This document shows, one piece after another, positions 1 through 8,646 of a stretch of DNA of 43,286 nt. The notes below the pieces were generated by a model. It was not told the DNA's origin. It worked only from the letters and a program-made list of their open reading frames with translations, and searched no databases. Source of the stretch: Patescibacteria group bacterium (GTDB taxonomy: Bacteria > Patescibacteriota > Patescibacteriia > Magasanikbacterales > GWA2-37-8); assembly GCA_022710645.1 (NCBI GenBank), contig JAKLGL010000001.1:231426-274711 (forward strand), in the 5' to 3' direction. The position numbers were made by a program, and so were the translations under genes. The stretch's first letter is position 1. Each line of letters begins with the position of its first letter.

Positions 1-1009
1 AATATAAATTTTTTAAACTCTTCCAAATACTTTCATCGCGAACCGTATCCATAGATACCGGAATATAAAGCGGAGTAACTTCGTAATCTCCTTTATAATG
101 CAACCAGCATTGATAAAAAATTCTGGAATCTTCGGAAACAATGCTTTTGGAATGTCCACCTACATCGACTATCGCTTGAAAACTCATACTGTGGGAAGAA
201 AAAGTTACCAAATTATCCAAACGCGCAAGAGAAAAAAGCATCCAAAAAGTCGTACCGAAAGACATTATGCGAAGTATGGAAGGAGATTCCCATAAATTAT
301 TATTGTAAAGGGTAACCGGTTGAAAAGAGCTGTGTTCCGGTCTGGGGTGCAGACAATACAAATAAGTTAAATGAGCAAAATATTGGGGATGAATCACGGT
401 ATCAACATCAAAAACCGAAACTATGATATCTTTATAATTCCACCCTTTATCATCGGCGTATTTTTTAAATTCCTTTTCCGCAAAGTGAATATTGCTTCCT
501 TTTCCGGGAATCTCATCGAGTAAATTCTTTGGATGTGTGGTAAAAATCAAATCCGCAAAAATTCCTCTGAATTCTTGACTGATAAGTCCTTGCAAATTAT
601 TCCAATGTTCTTGTTTTCTTTCTTCCCCGGCCACTACCACATAAATATTTTTTGCCGGAAAAGTGGACGAAGCCAAAGCCTTTAAGGTTGTTTGAACCAC
701 TTCGTAAGTTTCGTTATAAAGCGGTAAAAAAACAACATTCTTGATCTGTTTTTTTCGATCAAAAAATTCGGAATTTAGCATCGCTAACCAATCTTTTTTT
801 GTAGCTCGATGAAAGCGAAACCAAGACAAAATCAAATAAACGGAAAAATAAAGTACGCGTAAAACCCAATATACGTCAAAAACCAAAATAAAATAGATCA
901 TCCAAAGAGGTTTAAAAAAAGACAGAACCACCCCTAAAATAAGGGTAAGCCAAATAGACAGCCCTGGTAAAATTTCATAAATTCGATACCTGACGTAATC
1001 GGGAATCAT
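1..1009 (-). CDS. Glycosyltransferase family 2, C-terminus off the window
   Basis: Membrane glycosyltransferase of GT2 type, expected to move a sugar from a nucleotide donor to a lipid or polysaccharide acceptor at the inner face of the membrane. The 336 visible residues open with two hydrophobic segments (about residues 15-60). A GT-A fold follows: NVVFLPLYNE begins the nucleotide-binding strand, VFDVDTVIHP holds the metal-binding DxD, and SEDSRIFYQCW is the ED motif with the catalytic base and a Q/RxxRW-like stretch. The start ATG at 1009 overlaps the stop of the upstream tsaB-like gene (ATGA), so translation is probably coupled. The end lies left of base 1, so further membrane segments may be missing. 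Substrate unknown. I translated this frame by hand because it runs off the edge. Confidence 0.85.
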   Translation of the reverse strand, partial: MIPDYVRYRIYEILPGLSIWLTLILGVVLSFFKPLWMIYFILVFDVYWVLRVLYFSVYLILSWFRFHRATKKDWLAMLNSEFFDRKKQIKNVVFLPLYNETYEVVQTTLKALASSTFPAKNIYVVVAGEERKQEHWNNLQGLISQEFRGIFADLIFTTHPKNLLDEIPGKGSNIHFAEKEFKKYADDKGWNYKDIIVSVFDVDTVIHPQYFAHLTYLYCLHPRPEHSSFQPVTLYNNNLWESPSILRIMSFGTTFWMLFSLARLDNLVTFSSHSMSFQAIVDVGGHSKSIVSEDSRIFYQCWLHYKGDYEVTPLYIPVSMDTVRDESIWKSLKNLY

Positions 1010-1395
1010 AGTTTTTTGTTTGAGCCTACATTGGCTTGGCCGCTATATTTAGCGCTTAAATAAGCTCCCTTTTTAGTTTTTTTGATTTTTTTCAAAAACA
1101 TTTTTGAATCATAGTCGATTAAACCGACAATCGGTTTTTTCAAGACATAACTCAGAGTATTGGCAAAAGTAACCGCTATTCTAGAAGCGGTAAAACGACC
1201 GACACCTGTTCGTACCCCCAAACCTTCGATATTCTTCAAATTAAAAAACTTTTTTTTCAATAATTCGTCAAAACACGCCAAAAGACCACGGTGCGCCTTA
1301 ACATCTTTAAAAACGAATTTTTTTTCTTTACCGCTTCGGCTTATGATATAAAAAAATATTTTTTCTTCTTCGCTATTATCCAAAAACAAATACAT
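1006..1395 (-). CDS. tsaB: TsaB-like protein (t6A tRNA modification), short form
   Basis: Probable TsaB/YeaZ, the TsaD partner needed for the threonylcarbamoyladenosine modification at A37 of ANN-decoding tRNAs. The segment around residues 58-92 (GVRTGVGRFTASRIAVTFAN, then LSYVLKKPIVGL) matches the TsaB signature in which GPGSFTGLRIG leads into a helix and the IPLVGV strand. At 129 residues it is little more than half the usual length of about 220; the second actin-like half is missing, as in some reduced TsaB proteins. The usual GPGSFTG is changed to GVGRFTA. It lies 4 bp after the HTH gene and overlaps the glycosyltransferase start by 4 bp, so the three form an operon. TsaD and TsaE are not in the window. 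Confidence 0.72.
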   Translation of the reverse strand: MYLFLDNSEEEKIFFYIISRSGKEKKFVFKDVKAHRGLLACFDELLKKKFFNLKNIEGLGVRTGVGRFTASRIAVTFANTLSYVLKKPIVGLIDYDSKMFLKKIKKTKKGAYLSAKYSGQANVGSNKKL

Positions 1396-1399
1396 AATT

Positions 1400-1993
1400 T
1401 TAGCTTAAAAATTGATAATCATCCGTTACTTTGATATAACGACGTTCCAATAGGTTATACAAAAATTTATCCCCCATTTCTTTACGATCCAAAAATTCTT
1501 TTTCGCTAAAAATAGTATAACGCAATTCTTTGCCGATATTTTTTTCAAAAGCCTGAAATATTTTACTAAACGCGCTTTCTTTGATCTCCCCAACCAACAA
1601 TAAATCCGTCGGAGCGTCATTTTCTTGGGTAAAATAACCGGACAATAACATCAACTTTATTTTCCCTGCTTTAGCCTTCAGATTATCCACAAACTCCCTT
1701 TCTTCAAGCATCTGAGCTTTATCAATCAAATCTTTCAATTCTTGATAAAGCAAGAAACCGGTTTGTAAACGATAACTTTTGATGTTTTCTCTGGCTTTCA
1801 CTTCTTTTTCTCCACCGCTAACACGAACAATGATACCCAATGTTTCCAAATTGGCTATCTCTCTTCTCACGCCGTTTATCTGACTTTCGCATAAACGAGT
1901 CAATTCTCGCACGTAAAAAGACCGCTCCGGATAGGCAAAAAATATCTTCAAGAGCTTTAACCTGGTTTTTGAACCAAAAATGTGTTCAAGCAT
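1400..1993 (-). CDS. Winged-helix regulator with nucleotidyltransferase-like C-terminal domain
   Basis: Probable DNA-binding protein of 197 residues. Residues 1-75 form a winged helix (KTRLKLLKIFFAYPERSFYV, then LTRLCESQINGVRREIANLE as helix-turn-helix, then a beta wing rich in charged residues). Residues 100-197 resemble the minimal nucleotidyltransferase fold fused to such domains in many Patescibacteria, with a hydrophobic strand and a polar DLLLVG strand, but I see no intact GSxxxG-DxD catalytic motif. It is the first gene of the leftward operon with tsaB-like and GT2. A bidirectional AT-rich promoter region separates it from the gene at 2061. Its target is unknown; it may sense its own operon. 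Confidence 0.6.
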   Translation of the reverse strand: MLEHIFGSKTRLKLLKIFFAYPERSFYVRELTRLCESQINGVRREIANLETLGIIVRVSGGEKEVKARENIKSYRLQTGFLLYQELKDLIDKAQMLEEREFVDNLKAKAGKIKLMLLSGYFTQENDAPTDLLLVGEIKESAFSKIFQAFEKNIGKELRYTIFSEKEFLDRKEMGDKFLYNLLERRYIKVTDDYQFLS

Positions 1994-2003
1994 AAAATTA
2001 CTA

Positions 2004-2032
2004 TTGTATTTTTTCTTTATTATTAGTATAAT
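2004..2032 (+). promoter_or_regulatory. Sigma-70-type promoter for the PP2C-like/propeller gene
   Basis: TTGTAT (2004-2009), a 17 bp spacer and a perfect TATAAT (2027-2032) lie 28 bp before the ATG at 2061. On the opposite strand, TTATAC and TACAAT overlap the same bases with 17 bp between them and could serve the leftward gene starting at 1993, so this short gap may be a back-to-back promoter. Confidence 0.65.
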
Positions 2033-2060
2033 AAACTAAGTTTAAAAAGTCAAAGATAAT

Positions 2061-4349
2061 ATGGAAAAACTTCTGCAATTAAACGAATTCTTTGTCGAAG
2101 GAGGACATCAAGAAATATCCCACGTTTTACTCAATCTCATACAGCCAACCAGTGAAACGGAAGAAAAAGAAAAGGGGTATTTTTTTGCCATCTGTGAAAT
2201 CAATCAAGGTAACAGTCAACAAATCGCCGAACTCCAAAGAATAATGGGTGAAATAGAAAACGGATATTATGAAACTTCCGACACTGAAAATAAAAACTCT
2301 CTGGAAATAGTGTTGGAAAAAATTAATCAACAAAATTTGGCTCTTTTCGGATTAAACCTATCTTTACATTGCGTAGTCGGAGCCATCAAAAGCAACGAAA
2401 TAGTTTTTTCTTATTGTGGCAAACCAAACATATTGCTTTTTTACGCCAACAAAGAAAAAATCTACAGTAAATTGGATTTAACCGAAAATTCCGAACCGGA
2501 AACAAATACTGACAAAACTTTATTTTCTCAATTGGTCCAAGGTAAAGTAAGTCCCGGCGATTATTTTTTTGTCGGAACCAAAAAAGTAATTGAGTATTTC
2601 AGCCATGACCGTTTGCAAAAAATCATCACCACTCGCGGTTCCGAACAAAGTTCCGAACATATTCGCAGAGTTCTTTCCGAGTTGAAAAACGGCTTATCTT
2701 TTGGTGGTTTGATAATAAACCTGCGAGAAAAAAACGCCGTAGACAAAGCTCCGGAGAAAAAAATTCGTCTTTTTTCAGAAAACAAAGAAAAAATAAATTC
2801 TCTTTTCGTCACCGAACAAAATACCGCCAATACCCTCTCCCCTTCTCTATTCGGAGAATTTGCGACCAAACTCAAAAACGGAGCTGTAAATTTTAAAAAA
2901 CAAAACTCCGAAAAACCATCTTCCGCAACAATAGAAGAAACCATTGATACTGACACAAAAATCAATGCCCCTCACCTCAAACAACGTTTGGCATCAAAGA
3001 TGAATACTGAAATATTTATAACTTTGGGAAAAATTATTGCCAAATATTCATGGATAGCCGTGAAAAATTTTGGCAAATTACTATGGTGGCTAACACTTAT
3101 GTTGGCAGCGACGATAGGGGCTTTGCTCAAATTTTTACAATCAATCTTTTTTTATTTAATCAATTACAAAAATCAACGCCGACAAATCAAAGAACGTTGG
3201 TCGCAAACTTTTTATAGTTATAAACAAAATTTTAAACATTTACCGTTAACGACCAAAATTTTAGGCCTGATTTCTTTGGTGGTTTTGGTTACTTTTTTGT
3301 CCAGCATATTTTATCTGCAACATGCCAAAAATATCCAAAAAGAAAACGTTTATTACGAACAAGCCTTTTCGAATTTACGATCTGAAATGGAAGAAGCTGA
3401 AAATTCTTTGATTTATAGTGATAATAATTCGGCTGCCAATTTGGCAAACCAGATAGAACAAACTTTAAACACTTTGGTTTGCAGACCCCAAGACGAAGCC
3501 GATTGTCGAGATGTCAAAGAAAAGTTTGCGAAATTGCAAGCAAAAATCCAAAAATTTGCAGACACGGAAATAACCATGTTGATCAATTGGAACGTTCTAG
3601 GTTTTCAAAATATAACCAAATTTACCAAAGTAGACGGAAAAATTTTCGGCATCAACACCGAAAGTGACACCGTATACGTTTATAACTTATTGACCAAAGA
3701 CGGAACAGCTACTCTCAAATTGCCGGGAGAAAATAAAACACGGTTAGCAGCTTCTCTCAGAGATGAAAAATCAGCCTTATTTTTAAACGATAAAAAAGAA
3801 CTATACAAATATACCGCTGATACAAATTCTTTTACCAAATTAAGTATTTCTTTTACCGATAATGACGGAGAATTAAAAGCTCTTTTACCCTACAACAGTA
3901 GATTGTATATTCTGGACACTTTAAATAATCAAATTTACCGTCACGACGCCATCGCTTCCGGATACGGCTTAGGAAAAGAATGGATAAAATCGCAAAATAC
4001 TGACATTAAAAACGGAATATCTTTCGCTATAGATGGTGATCTTTTTTTGGTAAAAGGACAAGGAGAAATTCTCAAATTCACCAACGGCGAACTACAAACA
4101 TTTAATCTTCCTGATCTAAAACCTGTTTTGCAAAACAGTGCCAAAATATGGACTTACTCCGAAGATAAATATCTTTATATTTTGGATTCCAAAGAAAAAA
4201 GATTGATAGTTCTCAACAAAGATGGCACGCTCAAAAATCAATATACTTCCGATCAATTTGAAGAACCGAGCGATATGATAATAGAAGAGAAAAACAAAAT
4301 CGCCTATATACTCGATAAAGGAAGAGTTTTCCAAATAGAGTTAAAATAA
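2061..4349 (+). CDS. Membrane protein: degenerate PP2C-like domain, two TM helices, coiled coil, beta-propeller
   Basis: A 762-residue protein of unknown role. Residues 1-225 look like a PP2C (PPM) phosphatase fold: VVGAIKSNEIVFSYCGKPNI corresponds to the strand pair with the GNSR-like motif, and SPGDYFFVGTKKV to the GDxLLLxSDG strand. The metal-binding DG of active enzymes is replaced, so it is probably a pseudophosphatase. Residues 335-370 and 400-420 are membrane segments, 425-505 a helical Glu/Lys-rich stretch (coiled coil), and 510-762 a repeated WD/NHL-like propeller with YILDSKEKRLIVLNKDG-type blades. The topology suggests a cytoplasmic phosphatase-like domain and an outer propeller. 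It stands alone between its promoter and a strong terminator. An inward signalling or envelope-sensing role is inference. Confidence 0.65.
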   Translation: MEKLLQLNEFFVEGGHQEISHVLLNLIQPTSETEEKEKGYFFAICEINQGNSQQIAELQRIMGEIENGYYETSDTENKNSLEIVLEKINQQNLALFGLNLSLHCVVGAIKSNEIVFSYCGKPNILLFYANKEKIYSKLDLTENSEPETNTDKTLFSQLVQGKVSPGDYFFVGTKKVIEYFSHDRLQKIITTRGSEQSSEHIRRVLSELKNGLSFGGLIINLREKNAVDKAPEKKIRLFSENKEKINSLFVTEQNTANTLSPSLFGEFATKLKNGAVNFKKQNSEKPSSATIEETIDTDTKINAPHLKQRLASKMNTEIFITLGKIIAKYSWIAVKNFGKLLWWLTLMLAATIGALLKFLQSIFFYLINYKNQRRQIKERWSQTFYSYKQNFKHLPLTTKILGLISLVVLVTFLSSIFYLQHAKNIQKENVYYEQAFSNLRSEMEEAENSLIYSDNNSAANLANQIEQTLNTLVCRPQDEADCRDVKEKFAKLQAKIQKFADTEITMLINWNVLGFQNITKFTKVDGKIFGINTESDTVYVYNLLTKDGTATLKLPGENKTRLAASLRDEKSALFLNDKKELYKYTADTNSFTKLSISFTDNDGELKALLPYNSRLYILDTLNNQIYRHDAIASGYGLGKEWIKSQNTDIKNGISFAIDGDLFLVKGQGEILKFTNGELQTFNLPDLKPVLQNSAKIWTYSEDKYLYILDSKEKRLIVLNKDGTLKNQYTSDQFEEPSDMIIEEKNKIAYILDKGRVFQIELK

Positions 4350-4360
4350 AAAAATAATAC

Positions 4361-4392
4361 AAAAAATACCGGTCTCGGCCGGTATTTTTTTT
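4361..4392. terminator. Bidirectional intrinsic terminator
   Basis: TACCGG/CCGGTA stem with an A tract on the left and a T tract on the right, between the convergent genes ending at 4349 and 4422. It should act in both directions. Confidence 0.85.
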
Positions 4393-4421
4393 AATAATTT
4401 TAATAATTTCGTATGTATATT

Positions 4422-5420
4422 TTATTCTTTTTTAAGTTTTTGAATCGCTTCAACAAAATCATTTATTCCTTTTTTTTCACTTAACCAATACCACCATTCC
4501 GCACCCCACAAATATATTCTCGGAAAACCGACTCTCTGCGCATAAACTATATTTTCATTTAATCTATTCAAATCCATGGTTTTATATTGTTCATCCAAAG
4601 GAGTCAACATCAAATTTTGATTGGCAATCCACGGCTCGGCTTGCAATTCCATCACAAAAGCATTATGAACGCTTTTGCCGGCTAACCATAGTTTGGCTAC
4701 ATAAAAAAATGGGGGTAACCAATCATAATTGAAATACCCAAATTGTTCACTCCAAACCACTCGATACATCGTAGTTCCAAAATAATCTGCCGCCCTGGCG
4801 CTTCTCTGCCACAGACTCAATTCTCCACTGTCAGTGGTAAGCAACGGATGCAAACCATCCAAACTTTTAACTAAATCGATTTCTTTTTTTAAATCGGAAT
4901 ATTTGTAAACTTTACATTCGCCAAAAGGCAAAAAAGGTTCGTTTTCCACTTGCCACATTTCCAAAGCTGGATTGTCTTTGTATCTTTTTACCGTTTCAAC
5001 AATATAATCATTTAGAGCTTTTTTATAATCTTCATTTTTCAACTCTTTCGTCCAATCCGGTATATGACATTCCGGCCAACGAGGTGTTTTTTGTCCTATA
5101 GCCAAAATAACTCTGGCGCCTTTTTCCTGAGCTTTTGCCAAATAATAATCCACTTCGCTAAAATCGTATTTACCTTTTTCTTTCTCAATATTATTCCATT
5201 GAACTGATAATCTTATAAATTTAAAACCCCACTCCCCGAGAATATTGTCAAATAATTTTTTTTCATCCAATTGCAAATAACGAGTATAATCAGGGTTAAA
5301 GCTGACACCAAAAACCGCTTTCTCGTTTTTTTCCAAACTCAAAAGCCAAGCTTGGCCGTAAAGAAAAGCAAGCACGGCAACAATTATTAAAAAATATTTT
5401 AAAAATTTTTTAAGCATCAT
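4422..5420 (-). CDS. Membrane-anchored clan-A glycoside hydrolase-like protein
   Basis: A 332-residue protein with an N-terminal hydrophobic helix (residues 4-24) that is either a signal anchor or an uncleaved signal peptide, followed by a (beta/alpha)8 barrel. FGVSFNPDY opens strand 1 and FIRLSVQWNNIE is strand 2. WQVENEP holds the clan-A acid/base pair N160-E161 at the end of strand 4. Candidates for the nucleophile are E258 or E262 in AFVMELQAEPW. IYLWGAEWWYW near residue 310 is the aromatic platform on strand 8. This order matches GH5/GH39-type endo-hydrolases; substrate specificity cannot be read. It is the last gene after folD and the EamA transporter. Likely faces the outside and trims surface or environmental polysaccharide. 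Confidence 0.75.
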   Translation of the reverse strand: MMLKKFLKYFLIIVAVLAFLYGQAWLLSLEKNEKAVFGVSFNPDYTRYLQLDEKKLFDNILGEWGFKFIRLSVQWNNIEKEKGKYDFSEVDYYLAKAQEKGARVILAIGQKTPRWPECHIPDWTKELKNEDYKKALNDYIVETVKRYKDNPALEMWQVENEPFLPFGECKVYKYSDLKKEIDLVKSLDGLHPLLTTDSGELSLWQRSARAADYFGTTMYRVVWSEQFGYFNYDWLPPFFYVAKLWLAGKSVHNAFVMELQAEPWIANQNLMLTPLDEQYKTMDLNRLNENIVYAQRVGFPRIYLWGAEWWYWLSEKKGINDFVEAIQKLKKE

Positions 5421-5450
5421 AATAAAATTATTAAAACCTTCAAGAGTGCT

Positions 5451-6365
5451 TCAGAGCAATAGCCCCAGACCGATTCCGATCACAACCACCGCAATCGCCT
5501 CTTGTACAATCTCAAGTTTATTATATTCTTCTTTAAAAATTCTCGGAAAAAATAAACTCAAAATACCCACTAAAATAACCAATAAACCGAATTGCACGCC
5601 GGCCATGGCGTTTACCAAAGAAACACTACCCAGCGCTGTAGCCAATTGTATCAACAATACACCGATAACTCCAAAAATTTTATTGAACAATATCAACCAA
5701 ATCTTTTTCTCGTTTTTTGCTGTTTCAGAAGAACAACCTTCTTTTTTGAACCAAGAACAAATTTCTATTCTCACAGAAGGTGTCGCCAAAAGAATCAAAC
5801 CGAAAAATCCCGATAATCCTCTAGTCCAAACCAAACCCGATAAAAAACCGTAAACATCATACAAATATTTGGCTGCTACATGAGAAACGGCAAAAAACGC
5901 TCCCGAAATAATGATCCATAAAAATCCGCGATGCCAACCCGAATGTTCAGGGCTTTGTTCAAAAGAAATAAGCAAAGATCCAAAAATCAAAAAAATACAA
6001 GCTATAAGTTGTTTTTCCGTGAGAATTTCATTCATCAAACCGACGCTTATCAAAAAAACAAAAGTTGGAATAGCGGCACCAAGTAAAGGACCAGCATGAC
6101 TGACTTCACTTTTCAAAAAACCTTTATACATCGCCCAAAAACCAAACAATAAACTCAAACCGGAAACAGCCGCCAAAAACATCCCTTCCTTGGGTAAAAA
6201 TTTTACATTAAAAAATAACGTAACAAATAAAACCAACAACGGAACCGTGGTATAAAAAACAAAAACCGCCGGAGTGGCCAGTTTCTTGGAAAGAATAAAT
6301 TTATCCGAAATTGAAACAAGCGATAAAGTAAAGTAACCTAATAATGCGATTACAAACCAAGACAT
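5451..6365 (-). CDS. EamA/DMT-family membrane transporter
   Basis: A 304-residue integral membrane protein with about ten hydrophobic helices in two halves, the length and pattern of the drug/metabolite transporter superfamily (EamA). The first half includes the SxxxxxxKFILSKKLATPAV start and the FWAMYKGFLKSEVSHAGPLL segment typical of EamA repeat 1. The second half starts near GFLWIIISGAFFAVSHVAAK. A charged cytoplasmic stretch (about residues 200-225, KKEGCSSETAKNEKK) lies in the second half. It lies 30 bp before the glycoside hydrolase and 57 bp after folD. Substrate unknown; candidates are amino acids, nucleotides or sugar phosphates. Confidence 0.82.
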   Translation of the reverse strand: MSWFVIALLGYFTLSLVSISDKFILSKKLATPAVFVFYTTVPLLVLFVTLFFNVKFLPKEGMFLAAVSGLSLLFGFWAMYKGFLKSEVSHAGPLLGAAIPTFVFLISVGLMNEILTEKQLIACIFLIFGSLLISFEQSPEHSGWHRGFLWIIISGAFFAVSHVAAKYLYDVYGFLSGLVWTRGLSGFFGLILLATPSVRIEICSWFKKEGCSSETAKNEKKIWLILFNKIFGVIGVLLIQLATALGSVSLVNAMAGVQFGLLVILVGILSLFFPRIFKEEYNKLEIVQEAIAVVVIGIGLGLLL

Positions 6366-6422
6366 AGCTATTTATTTAAGAGATTAAAAAAATTAATATA
6401 TTTTACAAAATCTTTTAGATCT

Positions 6423-7268
6423 TTAAATTTTTTTAATTTTATTTTCTCCGCACAAGGCAGCATTTAACAAAAGTTTACTCACTGTCACCGGTCCTACTCC
6501 CCCGGGAGTCGGCGTTACCCAAACACCTTTTTTATCCAGAGATACGACATCTACATCACCATAAGATTTTCCATCCACAAAAGAAAAGCCGGCATCAATC
6601 ACTATCGCGCCTTTTTTTACCATCGGAGCTTTTACTAAATTTATTACTCCCGCGCCAGTTACGATAATATCAGCTCCCAAACATTTCTTTTTTAAATCTC
6701 TGGTAGCACTGTTACACACGGTAACTGTCGCACGCTCTTGCATCAAAATAGTGGCGAGAGGTTTGCCGACCAAAATTCCCGCGCCGATAATCACCGCTTC
6801 TTTGCCGGGGAATTTTACTTTCAAACTCTTCAGAATTTCCATCACTGCGCCGGCTGTTGGCGGTTCTAAAACCCTATCAGCTTGATAAAGCTGACCCAAA
6901 CTTTGTGCACTCAAACAATCAATATCGGAATCTATAGCTAGAGAATTAAGAACTACATCTTTTTTTATTTTTTTCGGCAAAGGTAATTGCACAATAAGTC
7001 CACATAAATTTTTCTGTTTTTGTAAAGATTGAATAATTTTTTTCAGCTCTTCCGTATTTATTTTTGCACTTAATTTTACCAATTCAAAATCAAAACCCAA
7101 TTTTTTGGCTAAACGTTCTTTTTGCGAGACATAAACTTGCGAAGGTTTTGAATTCCCTACCAAGATTACCGCTATTTTGGGAGACAAGCCTTGTTTAATC
7201 AATTTTTTAACCTTCTCCTGTGTTTTTTTGTTTAAATTTTCCGCTATTTTTTTACCGTTTATAAGCAT
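6423..7268 (-). CDS. folD: FolD: methylene-THF dehydrogenase / methenyl-THF cyclohydrolase
   Basis: Bifunctional cytosolic enzyme that interconverts 5,10-methylene-, methenyl- and 10-formyl-tetrahydrofolate with NADP. Its 281 residues are the usual length. Visible motifs: VYVSQKERLAKKLGF with catalytic Lys50; QLPLP near residue 105; PPTAGAVMEIL in place of the usual PCTPxG; IIGAGILVGKP for the nucleotide loop (GRSxxVGxP in most, so the Arg-Ser contact to the NADP phosphate differs); and TPTPGGVGPVT at the C-terminus. It supplies or uses the C1 unit made by glyA at 12.4 kb. First gene of a leftward set with EamA and the glycoside hydrolase. Confidence 0.97.
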   Translation of the reverse strand: MLINGKKIAENLNKKTQEKVKKLIKQGLSPKIAVILVGNSKPSQVYVSQKERLAKKLGFDFELVKLSAKINTEELKKIIQSLQKQKNLCGLIVQLPLPKKIKKDVVLNSLAIDSDIDCLSAQSLGQLYQADRVLEPPTAGAVMEILKSLKVKFPGKEAVIIGAGILVGKPLATILMQERATVTVCNSATRDLKKKCLGADIIVTGAGVINLVKAPMVKKGAIVIDAGFSFVDGKSYGDVDVVSLDKKGVWVTPTPGGVGPVTVSKLLLNAALCGENKIKKI

Positions 7269-7287
7269 ATATTTTAGTTATGTGTCC

Positions 7288-7317
7288 ATTATACTATAAA
7301 ACACGCTTTCAAGTAAA
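7288..7317 (-). promoter_or_regulatory. Probable folD promoter
   Basis: On the minus strand, TTTACT (7317-7312), an 18 bp spacer and TATAAT (7293-7288) end 19 bp before the folD ATG. The -10 is perfect; the -35 matches four of six consensus bases. Confidence 0.55.
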
Positions 7318-7346
7318 GCCTTTTTAAGAATTTCATAAAATTTAAT

Positions 7347-7402
7347 TTGGCTAAAATTAGCCAACAAACAGGCTTGACAAAACTGCCAAAATGTGCTATA
7401 AT
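7347..7402 (+). promoter_or_regulatory. Palindromic operator plus consensus extended -10 promoter
   Basis: TTGGCTAAAATTAGCCAA (7347-7364) is a perfect inverted repeat with 8 bp arms and a 2 bp centre. Nine bases later come TTGACA (7374-7379), a 17 bp spacer and TGC-TATAAT (7394-7402), a fully consensus extended -10 promoter. The palindrome centre is about 18 bp upstream of the -35, the place for an activator or a repressor that touches polymerase. A related arrangement recurs at 43054-43150. Confidence 0.8.
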
Positions 7403-7448
7403 TATCTGTTACTTCAAAACAGGTCGGAGTAACTTTAATTTCTGGCTC

Positions 7449-7469
7449 TTAAGCCGCACATCGGCTTAA
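7449..7469 (+). promoter_or_regulatory. Hairpin in the 5' leader of the GT4 gene
   Basis: TTAAGCCG and CGGCTTAA form a perfect 8 bp stem with a 5 nt loop, 19 nt before the ATG at 7489. There is no T tract after it, so it is not a terminator. No Shine-Dalgarno is present, so the hairpin may set the ribosome landing site or stabilise the 5' end. Confidence 0.5.
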
Positions 7470-7488
7470 ACCAAAAACTTTATGTAAT

Positions 7489-8646
7489 ATGAAAATTGCC
7501 ATGATCGGTCAAAAAGGCGTTCCGGCTATTTTCGGCGGTATTGAAAAACACGTCGAAGAACTCGGAGCCGAATTGGCCAAAAAACACGAAGTTTTGGTGT
7601 ATGCCAGAAATTGGTATACTCCGAAAAATATTTCCGTTTACAAAGGAATGAAAGTTCTTCATCGCGGAACCTTGCACACCAAACATTTGGATGCCATAGT
7701 TCACACTTTCGTTTGCACTTTAGACGCTATCTTCGTGCAAAAAGCCGAAGTGATTCATTATCACGGAGTCGGCCCTTCTCTTTTGAGTTTTATTCCGAGA
7801 ATCTTGTCTCCGAAAACGAAAGTGATTTCCACTTTCCACTGTATCGACAGATATCACCAAAAATGGAATTGGTTTGCCCGCACTATGCTTGCCCTTGGAG
7901 AAAAAGCCGCCTGCACTTTCGCACATCAAACCATCGCTGTGAGTAAAACCATTCAAAATTACGCGCTTAACGAATACAAATGTTATACCGTATATAATCC
8001 CAACGGAGTTTCTCCGGTGGACAAAAATATCGGCAGTTCCGCTTTGAAAGAGTTCGGTTTGGAAAAAGACAAATATTTGGTAATGATTTCTCGTTTAGTC
8101 GCTCATAAAGGAGCCCACTATCTGATAAAAGCGTTCAAGAATGCAAAAATCAAAAATCCACAATTGCTAAAAGATTATAAATTGGCGATTGTCGGCGGTA
8201 GCGCTTTTACAGATAATTACGTAGAATATTTACATCGTTTGGCTGGAAATGATAAAGATATAATTTTTACCGGCAATCAAAGTGGTAAAAAATTGAACGA
8301 ACTTTACGCCAATGCCAAGATGCTTATTCACCCTTCTGAAAACGAAGGTTTACCGATAACTGTTTTACAAGCCATGTCTTACGGCGTACCGACTTTGGTT
8401 TCTGATATTCCGGAACATCAAGAAGTTATTATTGATAATCGTTTCTGGTTTACCAACGCCTCTACTGTTTCCTTGACCAATAAAATAATCGGACTTTTAA
8501 AAAACCCCGATTTACTTCAAACCGCGGGTCGAAAAAATAAACAAACCGCGGAAAGGAATTATGCTTGGGAAGATATCGCCAAAAAAACCGAAAACATCTA
8601 TCAATTAAATGAAAAGATCTCCGAATTAAAACTTAAAACGGTTTAA
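7489..8646 (+). CDS. Glycosyltransferase family 4 (GT-B)
   Basis: A 385-residue retaining glycosyltransferase with a GT-B fold, expected in the cytosol or at the inner membrane face in polysaccharide or glycolipid assembly. The N-terminal acceptor domain starts MKIAMIGQKGVPAIFGGIEK, whose glycine loop is typical of GT4. The C-terminal donor domain has VMISRLVAHKGAHYLIKAF, IVGGSAF, and PSENEGLPITVLQAMSYG with the EGLP/E-x7-E pair that binds the nucleotide sugar. It is monocistronic, has the strongest promoter motif in the window with a palindromic operator, and ends in a strong terminator. It has no Shine-Dalgarno. Sugar and acceptor cannot be told. Confidence 0.9.
   Translation: MKIAMIGQKGVPAIFGGIEKHVEELGAELAKKHEVLVYARNWYTPKNISVYKGMKVLHRGTLHTKHLDAIVHTFVCTLDAIFVQKAEVIHYHGVGPSLLSFIPRILSPKTKVISTFHCIDRYHQKWNWFARTMLALGEKAACTFAHQTIAVSKTIQNYALNEYKCYTVYNPNGVSPVDKNIGSSALKEFGLEKDKYLVMISRLVAHKGAHYLIKAFKNAKIKNPQLLKDYKLAIVGGSAFTDNYVEYLHRLAGNDKDIIFTGNQSGKKLNELYANAKMLIHPSENEGLPITVLQAMSYGVPTLVSDIPEHQEVIIDNRFWFTNASTVSLTNKIIGLLKNPDLLQTAGRKNKQTAERNYAWEDIAKKTENIYQLNEKISELKLKTV

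Noticed and set aside
98-295. A 65-codon plus-strand frame at the left edge
   Set aside because: It lies opposite the conserved DxD-to-ED part of the GT2 gene, which is clearly the real coding strand.
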